DNA of 64,000 nt. Source: Pseudomonas asiatica (GTDB lineage: Bacteria > Pseudomonadota > Gammaproteobacteria > Pseudomonadales > Pseudomonadaceae). A program made the position numbers and the translations under genes. The stretch lies in assembly GCF_040214835.1 (NCBI RefSeq), contig NZ_CP157874.1, positions 934,001 through 998,000 on the forward strand, read 5' to 3'. Shown piece by piece: positions 8,825-17,451 of the stretch (positions are counted from its first letter, which is position 1; every line of letters starts with the position of its first letter). The notes beneath the pieces were generated by a model. That model did not search any database. It was not told where the DNA came from and saw only the letters and a program-made list of their open reading frames with translations.

Positions 8825-9388
8825 GTGACCCCACCCCGCAGTTTCCCCAGTGACCTCTGCCTCGACAGCCCGCGTCTGCAATTGCGCCCCATGCGCCATG
8901 CCGATGCCGCGCAATGGCTGGCGATCATGGCCGACCCCGAGGTCATGCGCTATTGGCACCATGCACCTTGGCAAAACCTGGCCGAAGCCGAAAGCGCCCT
9001 GGCCGCCGACCGCGAAGCCTATGCCAATGGCGACCAGCTCAAGCTTGGCATGTACCGCCGTGACAACGGCGAACTGATCGGCATGGTCCAGCTGTTCAAC
9101 ATCGACGATGTATCCCGCCGTGGTGAAATCGGCTACTGCCTCGCCAGCGCGGTGCAGGGCAGGGGCTACATGGACGAAGCACTGACCTGCTTCATCGACT
9201 ACCTCGCCCACACCCTGCACATGCGCCGCCTGGAAGGCGAGATCGACCCGCGCAACCAAGGTTCGGCACGCACTCTGGAGCGCCAGGGCTTCGTGCTGGA
9301 AGGCACATTGCGTGCGCGTTGGTGCGTTGCCGGCGAGTTGTCCGATTCGGGTATTTATGGCCTTCTGCTAGAGCCCCCGGTTGCCTAG
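8825..9388 (+). CDS. GNAT-family N-acetyltransferase (RimJ/RimL-like)
   Basis: 187 residues from GTG 8825, chosen because AGGAG lies 7 bases upstream; an in-frame ATG at 8807 precedes that Shine-Dalgarno. The opening (LDSPRLQLRPMRHADAAQW) and the acetyl-CoA loop region (EIGYCLASAVQGRGYMDEAL), followed by RRLEGEIDPRNQGSARTLER and GF, are the standard RimJ/RimL-type GNAT layout. These enzymes acetylate amino groups of proteins or small molecules. The substrate cannot be read from sequence. Confidence 0.85.
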   Translation: MTPPRSFPSDLCLDSPRLQLRPMRHADAAQWLAIMADPEVMRYWHHAPWQNLAEAESALAADREAYANGDQLKLGMYRRDNGELIGMVQLFNIDDVSRRGEIGYCLASAVQGRGYMDEALTCFIDYLAHTLHMRRLEGEIDPRNQGSARTLERQGFVLEGTLRARWCVAGELSDSGIYGLLLEPPVA

Positions 9389-9400
9389 GAAGTAAATCTT

Positions 9401-9940
9401 TTGCCCGTTTTCTACCTGAGTTTCAGCCTGCTGCTGTATCTGCTCGCACTGTTCTTCGATGGCGCGCTGATGAGTGGCGACCGCCACATGCCGGCCCTGC
9501 AGATGCTGTTGTATGGGCCCTGGGGCATGCCCTTCGGTCTGTACCAGTGGTTTGCCAACCCGTTGCTGGCCCTGGCGGTCCTTGCTCATCGACGCTTTCG
9601 CCGGCTGGCATTGCTGGTCGGGCTGGTGGCTGTGTATCTGGCGGCCAGCAGCTTTGGAATTGACCGCCTGCCGGACAATCAGAGCTATGAATTTCATGAC
9701 CTGGCCGGTTTCGGTGCCGGTTTCTACCTGTGGCTGGCGGCGATGGTGGTGTTTTGTGTGGGCCAGGCCTGGCATTGCTGGAGGGCACGTAGCGCCGACG
9801 ACATGCCGGGCTGGAGCTGGCTGGATGTGGTGTTGATCGCGGCGCTTGGCGTGGCGTTGTATGCGGCAACGCAGATGCCGTCGCTGCGCTTCGAACCGGG
9901 CAAGGTACTGATGCCGCCGGAACAGCCACAGACGCTGTGA
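9401..9940 (+). CDS. Multi-pass inner-membrane protein of unknown function
   Basis: 179 residues from a TTG at 9401 with AGGAAG eight bases upstream, 12 bases after the acetyltransferase stop, so the two are likely co-transcribed. Four to five hydrophobic segments are visible (near residues 2-20, 45-60, 65-85, 105-125 and 140-160). No catalytic motif or recognised domain is seen. Confidence 0.65.
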   Translation: MPVFYLSFSLLLYLLALFFDGALMSGDRHMPALQMLLYGPWGMPFGLYQWFANPLLALAVLAHRRFRRLALLVGLVAVYLAASSFGIDRLPDNQSYEFHDLAGFGAGFYLWLAAMVVFCVGQAWHCWRARSADDMPGWSWLDVVLIAALGVALYAATQMPSLRFEPGKVLMPPEQPQTL

Positions 9941-9962
9941 TACCCACAAGCAGGGTTTATGA

Positions 9963-10118
9963 CCAAGTATTTGGCTTGCCTACCGCGATGGCAATTGCGG
10001 GTTCCATGTGCAGGCCAGTGGCGGGACCATGGCGCAGCTGGAAGGTGGGACCTGTGTGATGAGCATGACCCGAGACCGCGCGGCGGAGCTGGAGCGGGTG
10101 CTCAGCCCTGGGCAGTGA
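9963..10118 (+). pseudogene. Remnant of an LprI/DUF1311-type lysozyme-inhibitor gene
   Basis: After a stop at 9960-9962 an open frame of 51 codons reads IWLAYRDGNCGFHVQASGGT, then ends with CVMSMTRDRAAELERVL and a TGA at 10116. W-LAYRD-xxC ... C-x-T-R-A-EL is the C-terminal half of LprI-family (DUF1311) proteins. There is no start codon and no N-terminal half with its own cysteines, so this is a decayed gene end. Confidence 0.6.
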
Positions 10119-10130
10119 GGTTGTCTGTAC

Positions 10131-10222
10131 TGGCCTCTTCGCGGGTAAACCCGCTCCCACAGGTATTTCGCAGGCTTTGGGATCACGCTGTACCTGTGGG
10201 AGCGGGTTTACCCGCGAACACC
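10131..10222. repeat. Inverted REP pair, GCGGGTTTACCCGC class
   Basis: CTCTTCGCGGGTAAACCCGC and GCGGGTTTACCCGCGAA in opposite orientation, between the LprI remnant and the convergent mnmH gene. Probably limits read-through or protects 3' ends, as known for REPs generally. Confidence 0.9.
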
Positions 10223-10250
10223 GGCAACGCCGGTGCCATTCACCGCGCTT

Positions 10251-11363
10251 CTACTTGCGCGGTTCGCGCAGCGCCCGGGCCTTGAGGTACTCGCGCACTT
10301 CCACCGCATCCCCGGCAAACTCGATACGCTCTGCCTTCGCTGCACGCTGGTAGGCATACATCGGGTCGTAATACTCGCCCAGCAAGCTTTCGATGAAGAC
10401 CCGGTGCAACTCCACCGAACCACTGCGCTGCTGTTCTTCCAGCGCCTGGCGCAGGATTTCCGACAGCCGCTGATGGCGCTCGCCGCCGAGGCGCTTGTGA
10501 ATCCTGCCCATGCTCTGCAGAAGCGTCTCGGCAAACAGTCGAAGGCCATCTTCTTCACCATGCAGGCTGACGAACTCGGCGCTCAGGTCGATCACGTAGT
10601 CGCGCAGGATACGCTCCACGCGGTTGGCCAAACTGTCTTCCAGCCACACCAGTGGGTATTGCTGCATGCCCTGGTACAACTCCAGCGGTACGGTGCAACT
10701 GCCCACGATTCGGCCTTCGTCTTCCAGCACGAACTGCTCGATACCCCGGGCGCGTTTTTTCAACACGTCTATGGCCAGCCTGTTCTCGAAGTCGATCTGC
10801 GCTGGCTGTGCAGTGGCGCGCTTGCCAAAGCTGGAACCGCGATGGTTGGCGTAGCCCTCCAGGTCCAGCTCGTTGTCCAGCAGGTGCAGCACGTCGGTCT
10901 TGCCGGTGCCGGTCAGGCCGCCCACGAGCACGAAATCACATTGCGCGACCGCCTGTTGGGTAGTCTCCAGCAGGAAGTGGCGCATGGCCTTGTAGCCGCC
11001 CTCGACGAGGGGGTAGTGGATGCCCTTCTCATCGCGCAGCACTTTCTGCACAAGATGCGAGCGCAGGCCGCCACGGAAGCAGTACAGGTAGCCTTCCGGG
11101 TGATCCTCGGCGAACTTTGCCCAGGCCTCCAGACGTGCCTGCTTGATCTCGCCGCTGACCAGCTTGTGGCCCAGAACGATGGCTTCAGCCTGGCCCTTCT
11201 GCTTGTAGCAGGTGCCGACCTTTTGCCGCTCCTGGTCATTCATCAGCGGCAGGTTTACGGCACCGGGGAAGGCGCCCTTGGCAAATTCGACAGGTGCACG
11301 CATGTCCATCATCGGCACATCGTCGAGGAACAACTGGCGGAAGTCGGTGCAGTCGGGGCGCAT
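10251..11363 (-). CDS. mnmH: tRNA 2-selenouridine synthase
   Basis: 370-residue protein (SelU/YbbB). It exchanges sulfur of 2-thiouridine at tRNA position 34 for selenium using selenophosphate. The N-terminal rhodanese domain has its catalytic cysteine in [11 protein letters not shown]-loop follows as GGLTGTGKT near residue 150. The GTG/ATG region overlaps the selD stop (ATGA at 11361-11365), so the enzyme is translated together with the protein that makes its selenium donor. Intact and of normal length. Confidence 0.95.
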   Translation of the reverse strand: MRPDCTDFRQLFLDDVPMMDMRAPVEFAKGAFPGAVNLPLMNDQERQKVGTCYKQKGQAEAIVLGHKLVSGEIKQARLEAWAKFAEDHPEGYLYCFRGGLRSHLVQKVLRDEKGIHYPLVEGGYKAMRHFLLETTQQAVAQCDFVLVGGLTGTGKTDVLHLLDNELDLEGYANHRGSSFGKRATAQPAQIDFENRLAIDVLKKRARGIEQFVLEDEGRIVGSCTVPLELYQGMQQYPLVWLEDSLANRVERILRDYVIDLSAEFVSLHGEEDGLRLFAETLLQSMGRIHKRLGGERHQRLSEILRQALEEQQRSGSVELHRVFIESLLGEYYDPMYAYQRAAKAERIEFAGDAVEVREYLKARALREPRK

Positions 11364-12397
11364 CAGATCACCTCGACCGCGTGGCTCTGTCGCTCGACCA
11401 GCTTGCCGATCGGCGCCAGCTGCAGGCCCAGTTCGGCGGCCACCGCCAGGAACTCGGCTTCACCTTCCGGGGTAACCGCCACCAGCAGGCCACCGCTGGT
11501 CTGCGGGTCGCACAGCAGGTGCTTCTGGTCGTCGCTCAGGGCGCCGATCTTGTGGCCGTAGCTATCGAAGTTGCGCAGGGTTCCGCCGGGGATGCAGCCC
11601 TCGGCCAGGTAGTGGTCGACGCTGGGCAGGCGCGGGACGGCGGCATAGTCCAGATGTGCGGTAAGGCCACTGCCTTCGGCCAGTTCCACCAGGTGGCCGA
11701 GCAGGCCGAAACCGGTGACGTCGGTCATGGCCTTGACCCCGTCAAGCTTGCCGAAGCGGCTGCCGGGGGTATTGAGGGTGCACATCCAGTCGCGCGCCAG
11801 GCCCTGGTCCTGGGTGCGCAGCTTGGCCTTTTTCTCGGCGGTGGTGAGAATGCCGATACCCAGCGGCTTGGTCAGGTACAGGTGGCAGCCTGCGCTGGCG
11901 GTGTCGTTGCGCTTGAGGTGGCGCTTGCTGACCACGCCGGTGACGGCCAGGCCGAAGATTGGCTCGGGCGCGTCGATGGAGTGGCCGCCGGCCAGCGGGA
12001 TGCCGGCTTCGGCGCATACCGCACGGCCACCGCGGATCACTTCGCGGGCCACTTCCGGCGGCAGCACGTTGACCGGCCAGCCGAGGATTGCAATGGCCAT
12101 CAGCGGGTCGCCGCCCATGGCGTAGATGTCGCTGATGGCGTTGGTGGCGGCGATGCGGCCGAAGTCATACGGGTCATCGACGATCGGCATGAAGAAGTCG
12201 GTGGTCGAGACCACGCCGCGCTCGTCATCCAGCGCGTACACGGCAGCGTCGTCGCGCGAGGCGTTGCCCACCCACAGTTTCGGGTCCAGGGCCTGGGCAC
12301 CGCTTTCAGCGAGGATCACATCCAGCACCTTGGGGGATATCTTGCAGCCACAGCCGGCACCATGGCTGTACTGGGTCAGGCGAATCGGCTCGCTCAT
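11363..12397 (-). CDS. selD: Selenide, water dikinase (selenophosphate synthetase)
   Basis: 344 residues from ATG 12397, with GAGG six bases upstream on the minus strand; an in-frame GTG two codons earlier is possible. SelD makes selenophosphate from selenide and ATP. The glycine-rich N-terminus [13 protein letters not shown] carries the active-site cysteine (no in-frame TGA, so this is the Cys form, not Sec), and the following lysine is the conserved Lys20-type residue. [20 protein letters not shown] is the ATP/Mg-binding motif. The stop overlaps mnmH. Confidence 0.96.
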   Translation of the reverse strand: MSEPIRLTQYSHGAGCGCKISPKVLDVILAESGAQALDPKLWVGNASRDDAAVYALDDERGVVSTTDFFMPIVDDPYDFGRIAATNAISDIYAMGGDPLMAIAILGWPVNVLPPEVAREVIRGGRAVCAEAGIPLAGGHSIDAPEPIFGLAVTGVVSKRHLKRNDTASAGCHLYLTKPLGIGILTTAEKKAKLRTQDQGLARDWMCTLNTPGSRFGKLDGVKAMTDVTGFGLLGHLVELAEGSGLTAHLDYAAVPRLPSVDHYLAEGCIPGGTLRNFDSYGHKIGALSDDQKHLLCDPQTSGGLLVAVTPEGEAEFLAVAAELGLQLAPIGKLVERQSHAVEVI

Positions 12398-12462
12398 GTG
12401 CACCTCAGGAGGTCAATTTGATGCGCGATTGTAGCAAAGCTGGCCTTTGCGCCTGCGCCTCT

Positions 12463-12468
12463 TATAAT
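12463..12468 (+). promoter_or_regulatory. Candidate -10 box for the selenate importer operon
   Basis: A perfect TATAAT lies 56 bases before the ATG at 12524, in the divergent region between selD and the importer. No good -35 is seen at 16-18 bases. Confidence 0.4.
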
Positions 12469-12523
12469 TCCCGTCGTCGGCGCATAAGCCGGCCTTTCCC
12501 CGCTATTGAACCGGAGAACACCC

Positions 12524-13378
12524 ATGCTCAAACGCCCTTTGGCGCTCGCCGCCGGCCTCGTGCTGTCTTGCTGTGCCGTTGTCGCCCAGGCTGCCGACAC
12601 CCTGCGGGTCAGCGCCATCCCTGACGAAGCACCGACCGAACTGCAGCGCAAGTTCAAGCCTTTGGGCGAGTACCTGGCCAAGCAGCTGGGCATGGAGGTG
12701 AAGTTCGTGCCGGTGGCTGATTACCCGGCGGTAGTCGAATCGTTGGCTTCCAACCGCCTGGACCTGGCCTGGTTGGGGGGCTTCACTTTCGTGCAGGTGC
12801 ACCTGAAGGACCCTGCCGCCACGCCGCTGGTTCAGCGTGAACAGGATGCGCAGTTCACTTCCAAGTTCATCACCGCCAACCCTGATGTGAAGAGCCTGGC
12901 CGACCTCAAGGGCAAGTCGTTTGCCTTCGGTTCCATCTCGTCTACCTCGGGCAGCCTGATGCCGCGTTACTTCATGCTCAAGCAGGACAACATCAAGCCT
13001 GAAGACTACTTCGGCCGCGTTGCCTACTCCGGCGCCCACGATGCCACCGTGGCCTGGGTGCAGGCCGGCAAGGTCGATGGCGGCGTGCTCAACGCCAGCG
13101 TGTGGCAGAAGCTGGTGGATGCCGGCAAGGTCGATACCGCCAAGGTGAAGGTGTTCGCCACCACCCCGACCTACTTCGACTACAACTGGACCGTGCGCGG
13201 CAACATGGACCCGGCGCTGAAAGAGAAGATCAAGAAAGCCTTCCTCGGCCTCGACCCGGCCAACCCGGAGCACAAGGCGATCCTCGACCTGCAGGCCGCC
13301 AGCCGCTTCATCGAGACCAAACCTGAGAACTACGTGGGCACCGAACAGGCTGCACGCGAGGCCGGCCTGCTCAAGTGA
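12524..13378 (+). CDS. Putative selenate ABC transporter, periplasmic binding protein
   Basis: 284 residues from ATG 12524 (CGGAG seven bases upstream). A signal peptide (KRPLALAAGLVLSCC...AQA) ends near residue 25, then a PhnD/PtxB-like periplasmic binding fold: DTLRVSAIPDEAPTEL, WLGGFTFVQVHL, SSTSGSLMPRYF. PhnD-type proteins bind phosphonates or phosphite, but this subgroup sits beside selD and mnmH in many Pseudomonas genomes and is annotated as a selenate importer on that synteny. Substrate is therefore inference. It overlaps the ATPase gene by 4 bases. Confidence 0.8.
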   Translation: MLKRPLALAAGLVLSCCAVVAQAADTLRVSAIPDEAPTELQRKFKPLGEYLAKQLGMEVKFVPVADYPAVVESLASNRLDLAWLGGFTFVQVHLKDPAATPLVQREQDAQFTSKFITANPDVKSLADLKGKSFAFGSISSTSGSLMPRYFMLKQDNIKPEDYFGRVAYSGAHDATVAWVQAGKVDGGVLNASVWQKLVDAGKVDTAKVKVFATTPTYFDYNWTVRGNMDPALKEKIKKAFLGLDPANPEHKAILDLQAASRFIETKPENYVGTEQAAREAGLLK

Positions 13379-14193
13379 CATCGACAGTGGCTTCCAACGT
13401 GGCTATTCATCTGCACGGGGCCGGGCTGCGCCATGGCCAGGTGCGTGCGCTTGATGCCGTGAGCCTGAGCATCGGCCAGGGCGAGCGCGTCGCCATCATC
13501 GGGCCTTCGGGGGCGGGCAAGTCCAGCTTGCTGCACCTGATGGCGACTGCCGTCCAGCCCAGCAGCGGGCGCCTGGAGCTGCTCGGCGAACAGCCCTGGG
13601 CGCTGTCCGCCAGGGCCCGCCAGCGCCTGCGTGCGCGGGTAGGCCTGGTGCACCAGGCACCGCCCTTGCCACCGCGCCAGCGGGTGGTGACGGCGGTGCT
13701 GGCCGGCCGCCTGGGGCAGTGGGGTGTGCTGCGCGGGCTGCTCAACCTGCTGTACCCCAGTGATGTGCCGGGGGCGCGCCAAGCCCTGGCCGAGCTGGGC
13801 CTGGCCGACAAACTGTTCGTGCAGTGCGGGCAGTTGTCCGGTGGCCAGTTGCAGCGGGTGGGTATTGCCCGGGCGCTGTACCAGCGGCCGCAGGTGTTGC
13901 TGACTGACGAGCCGGTGTCGGCCATGGACCCGGTGCTGGCCGACCACAGCCTGGCTTTGCTAAACCGCCACGCCCAGGCCAATGGTGTGACCTTGGTGGC
14001 GAGCCTGCATGCCGTGGACCTGGCGCTGGCGCACTTCCCGCGGGTGATTGGTATCCGCGAAGGGCAGGTGGCGTTCGACTGCCCGGCGCAAGCGGTGACC
14101 GAGCAGTTGCTGGATGCGCTGTACGCCAACGAACAACTGGCTTCACCGCCAAGCCAGGGGCCGACCCTGACCGTGCAGATTCCGCGATGCTGA
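13375..14193 (+). CDS. Putative selenate ABC transporter, ATP-binding protein
   Basis: 272-residue ABC ATPase of the PhnC type. Walker A is GPSGAGKSS, the signature LSGGQLQRVGIARAL, Walker B VLLTDEPVSAMDP, and the H-loop SLHAVDLAL. The GTG at 13375 overlaps the binding-protein stop (GTGA). The gene overlaps the first permease by 7 bases. It energises import in the four-gene operon 12524-15778. Confidence 0.85.
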   Translation: MTSTVASNVAIHLHGAGLRHGQVRALDAVSLSIGQGERVAIIGPSGAGKSSLLHLMATAVQPSSGRLELLGEQPWALSARARQRLRARVGLVHQAPPLPPRQRVVTAVLAGRLGQWGVLRGLLNLLYPSDVPGARQALAELGLADKLFVQCGQLSGGQLQRVGIARALYQRPQVLLTDEPVSAMDPVLADHSLALLNRHAQANGVTLVASLHAVDLALAHFPRVIGIREGQVAFDCPAQAVTEQLLDALYANEQLASPPSQGPTLTVQIPRC

Positions 14194-15014
14194 AGCTTGA
14201 TGCCCGCGACCCGGCGCTGCTGCCGCGGTTGCTGCTGTCCCTGCTGGCGGTGGCGGTGCTATGGCCTGGCATCCGGTTGAGCGAACTGAACCCCGGGGTG
14301 CTGCTGCAGGCAGAGAACCGCCAGCAGATCGCCAGCTTCACCAGTGCCTTCTGGCCACCGGCACACGATGCCGATTTCCTTTCGCTGCTGTATGAAGCCA
14401 CCCTGCAGACCCTGGCCGTGGCCACGGCCGGCATGGCGTTGGCGTTGCTGCTGGCGGTCCCTGCCGGGTTGCTGGCCAGCCGTGCCCTGTCGCTGCGCGC
14501 AGCCTCCCGTGGCGGTCGCGCCGGGTTATGGTCGCGGTTGCTGCGCCTGCCGGTGCGCTGGTTGCTGATTTTTCTGCGCAGTGTGCCGGAAATCGTCTGG
14601 GCGTTGCTGTTCGTGCGGGCCGTGGGGCTGGGGCCGACGGCGGGCGTACTGGCCATTGCCATCACCTACAGTGGCATGCTCGGCAAGGTCTATGCCGAGA
14701 TCTTCGAGTCGGTCGACCAGCGCCCGGCGCATGCCTTGCTGCAGGCGGGTAGTGGCCGCCTGGCTGCGTTTTTCTACGGCATCCTGCCCAGTGCAGTGTC
14801 CGAAGTGGTGTCCTACACCGTGTACCGCTGGGAGTGCGCTGTACGTGCCTCGGTGGTGATGGGCTTTGTCGGTGCTGGTGGGCTGGGGCAGCAGATCGAC
14901 CTGTCGATGCGCATGTTCGCTGGAGCGGAAGTGGCAAGCATGCTGCTGACGTTCCTGGTCCTGGTGATGCTGGCCGACCTGCTTAGCCGCTTCCTGCGTT
15001 GGAGGCTGGCATGA
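14187..15014 (+). CDS. Putative selenate ABC transporter, permease 1
   Basis: 275-residue PhnE-like permease with a cytoplasmic ATPase-contact (EAA) loop near ALLQAGSGRLAAFFYGILP, and about six hydrophobic segments. ATG 14187 overlaps the ATPase gene. Together with the next gene it would form the membrane channel. Both permeases share the GFVGAGGLGQQ / GFVGAGGLGQM motif, so they probably arose by duplication. Confidence 0.82.
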   Translation: MLKLDARDPALLPRLLLSLLAVAVLWPGIRLSELNPGVLLQAENRQQIASFTSAFWPPAHDADFLSLLYEATLQTLAVATAGMALALLLAVPAGLLASRALSLRAASRGGRAGLWSRLLRLPVRWLLIFLRSVPEIVWALLFVRAVGLGPTAGVLAIAITYSGMLGKVYAEIFESVDQRPAHALLQAGSGRLAAFFYGILPSAVSEVVSYTVYRWECAVRASVVMGFVGAGGLGQQIDLSMRMFAGAEVASMLLTFLVLVMLADLLSRFLRWRLA

Positions 15015-15778
15015 ACCGGGTCATCAATTGGCTGGTGCTAGGCGCCATCGTGGCTGCGGTGCTGGCCTCGTTCGCGTACCTGGAGCTGGACTTGCAGGCG
15101 CTGGTCGGCAACGGCGGGCTGGGGCAGATGGGCGAATATGCCGGGCGTTTCCTGCACCCGGACCTGTCTGCCGGGCACCTGCGCGCGGTTGCGCACGGGG
15201 CGCTGGAAACCCTGGCCATGTCGGGCTTGGGTACCTTGTTTGCCATGCTGCTGGGCATGCTGTTGGCGCTGCCGGCCGCTGGCCGGTTCGGTTGGCCGCT
15301 GCAGGCCTGTGCGCGGTTGTTGCTGAATGCCCTGCGGGCCATCCCGGAACTGGTGTGGGCCGCGCTGACGGTGCTGGCGGCCGGGCTTGGGCCGAATGCC
15401 GGTACCCTGGCGTTGGCGCTGCACACCGCTGGCGTGCTGGGGCGGCTGTTTGCCGAGGCGCTGGAGAACGCACCGCCGGAGCCGGCGGCGGCCATCCGCT
15501 TGCAGGGCGGTAGCCAGGTGGCGGCATTCTGCTTTGGCACCTTGCCCAATCTGTGGCCGCAGTTGCTGGCTTATAGCCTGTATCGGTGGGAGAACAATAT
15601 CCGCATGGCCAGCGTGCTGGGGTTTGTCGGTGCGGGTGGGTTGGGGCAGATGCTGTACACCACCTTGAGCCTGTTCCAGGAGGCCCAGGCCAGCACGGTG
15701 ATCATGGGAATGCTGGTGCTGGTGTTACTGGTGGATGCGTTGAGTGATGTGTTGCGCCAGCGCTATGTGCGGGCCTGA
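15011..15778 (+). CDS. Putative selenate ABC transporter, permease 2
   Basis: 255 residues from ATG 15011, preceded by TGGAGG; the stop of permease 1 overlaps this start. It is a PhnE-like inner-membrane permease with the EAA-type loop around AIRLQGGSQVAAFCFGTLP and the VLGFVGAGGLGQMLYT motif. It is the last gene of the importer operon; a REP pair follows within 10 bases. Confidence 0.82.
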   Translation: MNRVINWLVLGAIVAAVLASFAYLELDLQALVGNGGLGQMGEYAGRFLHPDLSAGHLRAVAHGALETLAMSGLGTLFAMLLGMLLALPAAGRFGWPLQACARLLLNALRAIPELVWAALTVLAAGLGPNAGTLALALHTAGVLGRLFAEALENAPPEPAAAIRLQGGSQVAAFCFGTLPNLWPQLLAYSLYRWENNIRMASVLGFVGAGGLGQMLYTTLSLFQEAQASTVIMGMLVLVLLVDALSDVLRQRYVRA

Positions 15779-15785
15779 TGGATAG

Positions 15786-15909
15786 CCGGGGCCGCGTTGC
15801 GGCCTTATCGCGACACAAGGCCGCTCCTACAGGCAAAGCGCCGCCTTTGATGCTTGCGCGGTCCCTTGTAGGAGCGGCCTTGTGTCGCGATGGGCTGCGA
15901 AGCAGCCCC
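15786..15909. repeat. Inverted REP pair, GGCCTTGTGTCGCGA class
   Basis: GCGACACAAGGCCGCTCCTA and its inverse, with GGGGCCGCGTTGCGGCC and GGGCTGCGAAGCAGCCCC arms. It fills the gap between convergent genes. Confidence 0.88.
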
Positions 15910-15917
15910 AAAATCCC

Positions 15918-16811
15918 TCAGGCACCCACAACTCCGGCACACTGCGCCTCCCGCTGCATCGACTCCAGGTTCCGCTCGATCGTCTCGCAAATGCTGTCCA
16001 TCTGGATCTGGTGTTCACTGAGTCTGAACGGGCTTTGCAAATCCGTCCCGATCCGCTCGATGGCCAGCAGCATGAAGCCCACCACCGTCGAAGCCAGCGG
16101 CGTGAACCAGCCCAGCGATTCCACCAGCCCCACCGGTACGATCAGGCAGAACAGGGTGATGAACAGCCGAGGAAAGTACACGTAAGGGTAGGGCAGCGGC
16201 GTATTGGCGATCCGTTCCATGCCACCTTGGGCGTTGGACAGGTCCACCAGCGTCGACTCCAGCCTTGCCAGGCGAATGCTGTCCAGCCGCCCGGCCTGGT
16301 ATTCCCGCGCCAGCAACGCCGCCGAACCACTCAGGATGTCGTTGGCGAAATTGTTCGAACGGTTGCGCCGCTCGAATTCCGCAGGCGGGATGAACGCCAT
16401 CAGTTCATCCGGGCAGCGCTCGCCCTTCAAGTGTGCCGCCAGGCAGTTCACATAGGCGATATGCCGGCGCAGCAAGGTAGCCTTGATCGGGTTCAGGCCA
16501 TCATCCGGGTCATCGATCAGGGTCAGCACCTGCCGCGCGAAGCTGCGCGAACTGTTCACCAACGCCCCCCACAATGTGCGCGCCTCCCACCAGCGGTTGT
16601 AGGCGCTGCTGTTGCGAAAGCTCACCAGCACCACCAGCGCCGAGCCCAGCAAGGTCAACGGGATCAGTGGCAGGGTGAACTTGCTGTTGAAGAACAGCAT
16701 GAAATCGATGGTGACCAGCACATCCCAGATCAGCAGCCAGAACAGCGACCAGCCGATGTAGCCGACGGTCTTCACGACCAGGCGGTACTTGCGGGTGATG
16801 ATGTCTTTCAC
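15918..16811 (-). CDS. Bestrophin-family (UPF0187) membrane channel
   Basis: 297 residues from GTG 16811, chosen because GAGG lies about 8 bases upstream and the protein then starts directly with the conserved KDIITRKYRLV; an in-frame ATG at 16949 would add 46 low-conservation residues. The bestrophin pattern is clear: two N-terminal hydrophobic segments, then FRNSSAYNRWWEARTLWGALVN. Bacterial members form pentameric ion channels in the inner membrane. The gene is convergent to the importer operon. Confidence 0.85.
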   Translation of the reverse strand: MKDIITRKYRLVVKTVGYIGWSLFWLLIWDVLVTIDFMLFFNSKFTLPLIPLTLLGSALVVLVSFRNSSAYNRWWEARTLWGALVNSSRSFARQVLTLIDDPDDGLNPIKATLLRRHIAYVNCLAAHLKGERCPDELMAFIPPAEFERRNRSNNFANDILSGSAALLAREYQAGRLDSIRLARLESTLVDLSNAQGGMERIANTPLPYPYVYFPRLFITLFCLIVPVGLVESLGWFTPLASTVVGFMLLAIERIGTDLQSPFRLSEHQIQMDSICETIERNLESMQREAQCAGVVGA

Positions 16812-17001
16812 GCGGGGTACCTCGAAACGCGGGTGATGCAGGATCGGACGTCGAGGCGCGGCGAAGGTTCGGGTGTTGAATGTTGCAGGTTTTTTATGAC
16901 CGTGAAGAGAAAAGTCTGACCCCGCTATGGGAAATGCCTGAGTTCCCATATAAGGGGTAAGGCGACAGAGTGGGCCGCTTCAACACTTGAATGGGTGTGA
17001 A

Positions 17002-17298
17002 ATGAGCGAAAAGTTGATCCCGTTTGATATGGCGGCCTTGTTGAGTAGTGATGAGGCCATCACTGAGTACCTTAGTCAGGTCCTCGCAGATGGCGATACC
17101 GAGGAAATAATTCGGGCACTTGGCCATATCGCTCGCGCACGGGGAATGACGCAGATCGCCACCGAGAGTGGGTTGGGAAGGGAAAGTCTGTACAAGGCAC
17201 TCAGTCCAGGCGCAAAACCACGCTTTGACACTGTGCTGAAAGTCATTCGTGCCTTGGGTGTCGACCTCCTCGTTCAGCCCCATGTAGTTCCCCGCTAG
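17002..17298 (+). CDS. HigA/HI1420-type addiction-module antidote, orphan
   Basis: 98-residue HTH protein. Helix-turn-helix region: ARGMTQIATESGLGRESLYKAL. The N-terminal FDMAALLSSDEAITEYLSQVL and the end ALGVDLLVQP match the HI1420-type putative antidote family, which normally follows a RelE/HigB-like toxin gene. Here the 190 bases upstream hold no toxin, only short out-of-frame ORFs, and nothing toxin-like follows. It may be a solitary regulator or the survivor of a degraded module. Confidence 0.8.
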   Translation: MSEKLIPFDMAALLSSDEAITEYLSQVLADGDTEEIIRALGHIARARGMTQIATESGLGRESLYKALSPGAKPRFDTVLKVIRALGVDLLVQPHVVPR

Positions 17299-17451
17299 CA
17301 GAACAGGGATTTCGGAGGGCTGAACGGGGAGGTTGGTCAGCTTCATGGCAGGTCATTCCTGCGCTGGCAACGGGGCGCGGTCGGAGCGGCCGAGGCCATT
17401 GCCTCCAGTACTTGGCGAGGCCGTGAGCCAGAGGGGCTGGTCGTCTGGATG

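Noticed and set aside
11363..12397. Selenocysteine codon in selD
   Set aside because: The active-site position in GAGCGCK is an ordinary TGC cysteine codon, and no in-frame TGA occurs before the final stop.
16865..16945. Short plus-strand ORF (23 codons) upstream of the antitoxin-like gene as a toxin remnant
   Set aside because: It is too short and has no recognisable RelE/HigB motif; it lies in the leader of the bestrophin gene.
16894..17346. Minus-strand ORF of 150 codons opposite the antitoxin-like gene
   Set aside because: It overlaps a better supported gene over most of its length, has no motif, and its codon pattern mirrors the plus-strand gene.
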